A stretch of DNA of 16,936 nt, taken from contig CAKQPE010000037.1 in NCBI GenBank assembly GCA_934256695.1, positions 1-16,936 of the forward strand. The letters run 5' to 3'. The position numbers and the translations under genes were made by a program. Below the pieces are notes generated by a model that saw only the letters and a program-made list of their open reading frames with translations, did no database searches and was not told the origin of the DNA. Of the stretch, positions 13,005-16,936 are shown in pieces. This DNA is from an uncultured Eubacteriales bacterium. Its GTDB lineage: Bacteria > Bacillota > Clostridia > Lachnospirales > Anaerotignaceae. The first letter of the stretch is position 1. The number at the start of each line of letters is the position of its first letter.

Positions 13005-16000
13005 ATGAAAGCAGTAGACAAAAACGATATAGCCATAGTTGGCATGGCGGCGGTTATGCCCAAGGCCGAAAACATAAAAGAATATTGGAATAATCTTTTA
13101 AACGGTGTTGACTGTATAGGTAATATGCCCGAAAAAAGGAGAAAAGATATTGCAGACTATGTTTCTTTTCTCGGCAAGGAGCAAAAGTTTTTACAGGCAG
13201 GTTATGTTAAAAATATTGATTTGTTTGACAACAGATTTTTTAACATTACTCCTAAAGAGGCGATGCTTATGTCTCCTATTCAGAGAATGTTTCTTGAAAC
13301 GGCATACAGGGCATTTTATGATGCCGGATATGACAAAGAAAAACTTAATAACAGCAAGACGGGTGTTTATGTAGGATATATAGGCGACAACGAGGGAACG
13401 GTATACAGAGATATGCTGCGAACTCTTACAGATGATTTTTCTTCTGTGGCAATGAGCGGAAACCTTTCGTCAATAACAGCCGGAAGGGTAAGCTATACGT
13501 TTAATCTTACAGGCCCGAGTATGCTTATAGATACTGCCTGTTCATCATCTCTTGTTGCTGTATATAATGCCTGCCGTGATATTAAGGACGGTATATGTGA
13601 TATGGCTCTTGCGGGAGGTATAAAATTATGTATGCTTCCTTTGGAGGACAGTGAAAAAATAGGCATTGAGTCATCAAACGGCAGGACAAAAACATTTGAC
13701 GAATCTGCCGACGGAACTGGAATAGGCGAAGGAAGCGGAGCTGTTGTGCTTAAATCTCTTTCAAAGGCGGAAAGAGACGGAGACTATATATATGCCGTAA
13801 TAAAAGGCGGATATATAAATCAGGACGGAGCGTCATCGGGAATGACAGCACCTAATCCGGTTGCACAGAGAGATTTGTATTTGCAGGCATGGAAAAACGC
13901 AGGCATAAATCCCGAAGATATATCCTATATAGAGTCCCACGGAACAGGCACTAAACTTGGTGATCCTATTGAAATAACCGGCCTTACACAGGCATTTAAA
14001 AAATATACCGATAAAACACAGTTCTGTGCCATAGGCTCGGTAAAGACAAATATAGGTCATCTTTACGAGGCGGCAGGAATAGCGTCGGTAATAAAGACAG
14101 TACTTGCACTTAATTTCGAAAAAATACCGAAAAGCCTTAATTTTAATATGCCAAATCCGCAGATAGACTTTATACACTCTCCTTTTTATGTTGCAGGCGA
14201 AACAACAGACTGGCAGAAAAACGGTGAAAAGAGAATAGCCGGTGTATCGGCTTTCGGTTTCAGCGGAACCAACTGCCATATTATATTGGAGGAATATACG
14301 GGAAAGGCAAAACCGTATATGGAAAGCATAGAAGAAAGACTCGAAAAAAGCACTGAAAAGATTTTTGAAAATAACCGTTTCTGGTTTAAAACAACACATA
14401 TACCTTCAATGGGAAAAGCCGAAAAAACGGAAATAATAAATAAATTTGATGTTGTTCTTACGGGAAAAGAAGAATTTTCGGATATTGAAAGACAAATAGG
14501 CAGTTTGTGGTACAAGCATATGGGATATGAAAAACTCAGTGTTTTCGATAACTTCTTTACACTTGGCGGAGATTCCATAATGGCGGCAAAAATAGTCTCC
14601 GATATACAAAAAGATATATCGGGAAGTATTAAAACGGCAGATGTATTTTCTTTCCCTACCATTGATTTAATGGCTAAAAGGATAGAGAGCATAAGCTCCG
14701 GCACAAAAGAAAAAATAGAGCTTCTTCCGAAAGCGGATTCTTACAGAGCTTCGGCGGAACAGCAGAGACTTTATATTGTATATCAGCTTGAAAACGGTGA
14801 CGGAACATACAATATGCCTTTTGTGGCAGAGTTTAACAAAAAAATCGACCGCTTTAAACTGGCATCTGCCGCAAAAAAGATAGTGCAGAGACACGAAACC
14901 CTCAGAACAGAATTTTTTGAAAAAGACGGAAACATATGGCAGAGAATAAAGGATTGTAATGACTGGGAACCGGAATTTGAAGAAGTTGCGGAAAAAGAAC
15001 TTAAAGACAAAATAAAAGAGTGCCAGAGACCATTTGATTTGACAAAAGCCCCTTTAATAAGAATAAAAATATTTGAAACGGAAAAAAGAACGGCTTTCTT
15101 TGTGGATATGCACCATATAATTTCCGACGGAACATCAATGGGAATATTCATAAAAGAAATGATTGCTTTTTACGATGATAAGGAGCTTGAACCGTTAGAG
15201 GTGCAGTATAAGGATTTTTCAGCATGGCAGGAAAAATATCTTGAAAGCGAAACCGTTAAAAAACAGGAAGAATATTGGCAGAATGTTTTTGCAGACGGCA
15301 TACCTGTTTTAAGACTTCCGCAGGACAGACCGCACCCGAAGAAAAGAACAACAAAAGGCGGCTCGTATTTCTTTAAAGAAAGTATGGATATACGCAAAAG
15401 GGCGGAGATTTCGGCACATAAGCATACCTGTACGGAATTTGTAATTCTTTTGTCGGCATATTATATAGAGCTGCATAAGCTGAGCAGACAGGGGAGTATT
15501 GTTGTAGGTTCTCCCGTAAGCGGAAGAACCCATTATCAGGCGTTGCCTATGATAGGAATGTTTGTAAATATGGTTCCGTTTAAGGCTGAAATAAAAGACG
15601 ATATAACGGTATCTGATTTTATTGATTATATGAAAAATACGGTAACGGAAGTATATGACAATCAGGAGTGCCAGTTTGAAAAAATAGCCGAAATGAATGT
15701 TAAGGAACGTATTGAAGGCAGAAATCCGGTTATGGATACTCTTTTTGCTTACCAGAATATGGAACTGCCGAAACTGGTGCTTGATAATGATACGGCAGTA
15801 AGCTACAGCGTAAACGAAGATTCCAAATATGACATTATGCTTGAAATATATAACAGTGATGACGGCTATGACATGAGGTTTGAGTATTACAGAGAAATAT
15901 TCGATGAATCTACAATAATCGGTTTTGCCGAAGAATACAGCACAATTACAGAAAAAATGCTTTATGACGAAAGTCTGACAATAGGTGATTTGTGTGGTGT

Positions 16001-16046
16001 AGAAAATAAAAAAACAGAAGGTATTTCAATAGATTTTGATTTTTAA
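13005..16046 (+). CDS. Hybrid PKS-NRPS protein: KS - carrier - condensation
   Basis: The 1013-residue protein carries three domains. The ketosynthase (about 8-430) has DTACSSS with Cys179, ESHGTGT with His312 and NIGHL with His352, the full catalytic triad. No AT follows; instead a short linker with FENNRFW (454-460) resembles the post-AT linker motif. A carrier domain (about 485-560) has LGGDSI with Ser524 as the phosphopantetheine site. A condensation domain (about 580-1005) opens with SAEQQRLY and has the catalytic HHIISDG with His703-His704 and Asp708. The inferred reaction is decarboxylative condensation of the fatty acyl chain with malonate, then amide formation to a downstream aminoacyl carrier. 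The ATG at 13005 has GGAG 7 bases upstream; an earlier TTG at 12984 is less likely. There is no ketoreductase, so a beta-keto chain is expected unless an external enzyme acts. Confidence 0.92.
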   Translation: MKAVDKNDIAIVGMAAVMPKAENIKEYWNNLLNGVDCIGNMPEKRRKDIADYVSFLGKEQKFLQAGYVKNIDLFDNRFFNITPKEAMLMSPIQRMFLETAYRAFYDAGYDKEKLNNSKTGVYVGYIGDNEGTVYRDMLRTLTDDFSSVAMSGNLSSITAGRVSYTFNLTGPSMLIDTACSSSLVAVYNACRDIKDGICDMALAGGIKLCMLPLEDSEKIGIESSNGRTKTFDESADGTGIGEGSGAVVLKSLSKAERDGDYIYAVIKGGYINQDGASSGMTAPNPVAQRDLYLQAWKNAGINPEDISYIESHGTGTKLGDPIEITGLTQAFKKYTDKTQFCAIGSVKTNIGHLYEAAGIASVIKTVLALNFEKIPKSLNFNMPNPQIDFIHSPFYVAGETTDWQKNGEKRIAGVSAFGFSGTNCHIILEEYTGKAKPYMESIEERLEKSTEKIFENNRFWFKTTHIPSMGKAEKTEIINKFDVVLTGKEEFSDIERQIGSLWYKHMGYEKLSVFDNFFTLGGDSIMAAKIVSDIQKDISGSIKTADVFSFPTIDLMAKRIESISSGTKEKIELLPKADSYRASAEQQRLYIVYQLENGDGTYNMPFVAEFNKKIDRFKLASAAKKIVQRHETLRTEFFEKDGNIWQRIKDCNDWEPEFEEVAEKELKDKIKECQRPFDLTKAPLIRIKIFETEKRTAFFVDMHHIISDGTSMGIFIKEMIAFYDDKELEPLEVQYKDFSAWQEKYLESETVKKQEEYWQNVFADGIPVLRLPQDRPHPKKRTTKGGSYFFKESMDIRKRAEISAHKHTCTEFVILLSAYYIELHKLSRQGSIVVGSPVSGRTHYQALPMIGMFVNMVPFKAEIKDDITVSDFIDYMKNTVTEVYDNQECQFEKIAEMNVKERIEGRNPVMDTLFAYQNMELPKLVLDNDTAVSYSVNEDSKYDIMLEIYNSDDGYDMRFEYYREIFDESTIIGFAEEYSTITEKMLYDESLTIGDLCGVENKKTEGISIDFDF

Positions 16047-16109
16047 TTTTGGACGGACAATAAAATTAATACAGATTTAAGTTATGTTTTTCAGAGGAGA
16101 TTTTTAAAA

Positions 16110-16936
16110 ATGCAGGATAACAAAGATTTTGAAAGCTACTGGAGAGAGGCTTTTAATGACAGTGAAAATATAAATAAAGACGGATTTTTTATAACTTTGC
16201 CAAATGAAGAAATCATAACAAAGACTTATGTTATAGACAAAACTGCGGCTGAAAATATATTTAAAATATCCAAAAATAATTCTGTAGCTGAATATGTAAT
16301 TCTGGTTTCCGCCATAGGATATATCCTTGGCAGATACTCAAACAGCAGAAAAGTATCTGTAGGAACAGCCGATTTTTCGGATAAAAACGGACTCAGCCCA
16401 AACGGTATACTTCCATTGGTTCTTGAAAAAGACGAAAACCTTACATTAAAGGAGTGGATAGAATATATTAAAAAATCCGTATTGGAGGTACAGAAATACA
16501 ATAATTTAAATATAGCCGAATATATGGACAAAATGGGTCTTGTAAAAGAACAGTATGTAAAAACAAGTGTATCCCTTGAAGAAGAAGGCAATTTTAATAC
16601 AAAGATTAAATCGGCGGAAAATTTATTTAAATTTTATAAAGCCGACAGTGCTTTGAAATTAGATGCTTCATTTGCAAAAAGCAAAGAAAACGAGATGAAT
16701 CATCTTATTAAAAATATTTCCATATACTTTGAGGCTCTTTCAAAGCATATTAACGAAAAACTTATTGATATAAATTTTATATCCGAGGAAGAAATAAAAT
16801 ATATCGAAAGTTTTAACAATACAGACAGAGATTATGATTTTTCAAATAATTACTATGAGCTTTTTAAAGAACAGTGTATAAAAACACCGGAAAATATTGC
16901 TGTTGTTGAAAACGGAGAAAGCATTACATACAGAGA
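16110..16936 (+). CDS. NRPS protein start: C-terminal half of a condensation domain, then adenylation domain (cut by window end)
   Basis: A frame opens at ATG 16110 after AGAGGAG and runs uninterrupted for 275 codons to the window edge. Residues 5-225 match only the second half of a condensation domain: the ESYWREAF opening aligns with EEYWQNVF at residues 755-762 of the preceding protein, followed by SVAEYVILVSAIGYILGRYSN and SVGTADFSD. The N-terminal half with HHxxxDG is absent. From about residue 228 the adenylation domain begins (ESFNNTDRDYDF, LFKEQCIKTPENIAVVENGESITYR), so the substrate-coding residues lie beyond the window. The gene lies 63 bases after the KS protein with no terminator between, so it is probably in the same operon. 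It would supply the amino acid acceptor for the complete C domain of the preceding protein. Confidence 0.88.
   Translation, partial: MQDNKDFESYWREAFNDSENINKDGFFITLPNEEIITKTYVIDKTAAENIFKISKNNSVAEYVILVSAIGYILGRYSNSRKVSVGTADFSDKNGLSPNGILPLVLEKDENLTLKEWIEYIKKSVLEVQKYNNLNIAEYMDKMGLVKEQYVKTSVSLEEEGNFNTKIKSAENLFKFYKADSALKLDASFAKSKENEMNHLIKNISIYFEALSKHINEKLIDINFISEEEIKYIESFNNTDRDYDFSNNYYELFKEQCIKTPENIAVVENGESITYR

Noticed and set aside
13150..13374. 74-codon + strand frame in another phase
   Set aside because: It sits inside the ketosynthase gene out of frame. It has no independent binding site.
13833..14399. 188-codon - strand frame
   Set aside because: It lies entirely within the ketosynthase coding region, whose catalytic motifs are clear. 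The antisense product is Cys/Tyr/Phe-rich nonsense typical of shadow frames.
14186..14704. 172-codon - strand frame
   Set aside because: It is antisense to the KS-to-carrier region, where the GGDSI carrier motif proves the + strand frame. It has no start signals.
16226..16591. 121-codon - strand frame near the window end
   Set aside because: It is antisense to the half-condensation domain of the NRPS protein, which is open from 16110 to the edge and matches the homologous half of the upstream C domain.

Overview
The window is strongly AT-rich. Its gene content (comEC-holA, a DUF4491 membrane protein, a DUF1858 protein, a Cys/Gly/Asn-rich two-hydrophobic-segment protein, many small lipoproteins, AAGGAGG-type ribosome binding sites) fits an anaerobic low-GC Firmicute of class Clostridia, probably gut-associated. 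That assignment is inference from gene families and base composition. No rRNA, tRNA, insertion sequence or CRISPR array was seen.

Left part (1-4147): a tight + strand group comEC, holA, a small lipoprotein and a DUF4491 membrane protein, with gaps of 14-24 bases. The ComEC protein keeps its membrane competence domain, but its C-terminal metallo-beta-lactamase-like domain has lost the metal-ligand motifs. Positions 4148-4651 hold no convincing protein gene. They contain a well-formed promoter followed by a roughly 100-nt structured RNA with a strong intrinsic terminator, then a second terminator. They also contain one of two copies of a double-hairpin intergenic repeat; the other copy lies at the start of the window.

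Middle part (4652-7876): a DUF1858 protein diverges from a cyclase-family hydrolase. These are followed by an exported protein with a 15-residue tandem repeat, another lipoprotein, a convergent small Cys-rich protein, and a short XRE-type regulator with a TTG start.

Right part (about 8149 to the window end): a promoter-led operon, still open at the right edge, that looks like the start of a lipopeptide or acyl-peptide biosynthetic cluster. In order it encodes an HlyD-like lipoprotein adaptor, a fatty acyl-AMP ligase fused to an acyl carrier protein and an unrecognised C-terminal region, a free-standing malonyl-CoA acyltransferase, a KS-carrier-condensation protein with no acyltransferase domain, and the start of an NRPS protein. 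That last protein opens with only the C-terminal half of a condensation domain, followed by an adenylation domain. The inferred logic is that a fatty acid is activated and loaded by the ligase-ACP. It is extended once by the KS with malonate supplied in trans, then condensed with an amino acid selected by the downstream adenylation domain, and the product is probably exported with help from the adaptor. The layout resembles the start of the iturin/mycosubtilin assembly lines (acyl ligase, ACP, KS, separate malonyl transferase), but is split into separate proteins and has no aminotransferase in the window.
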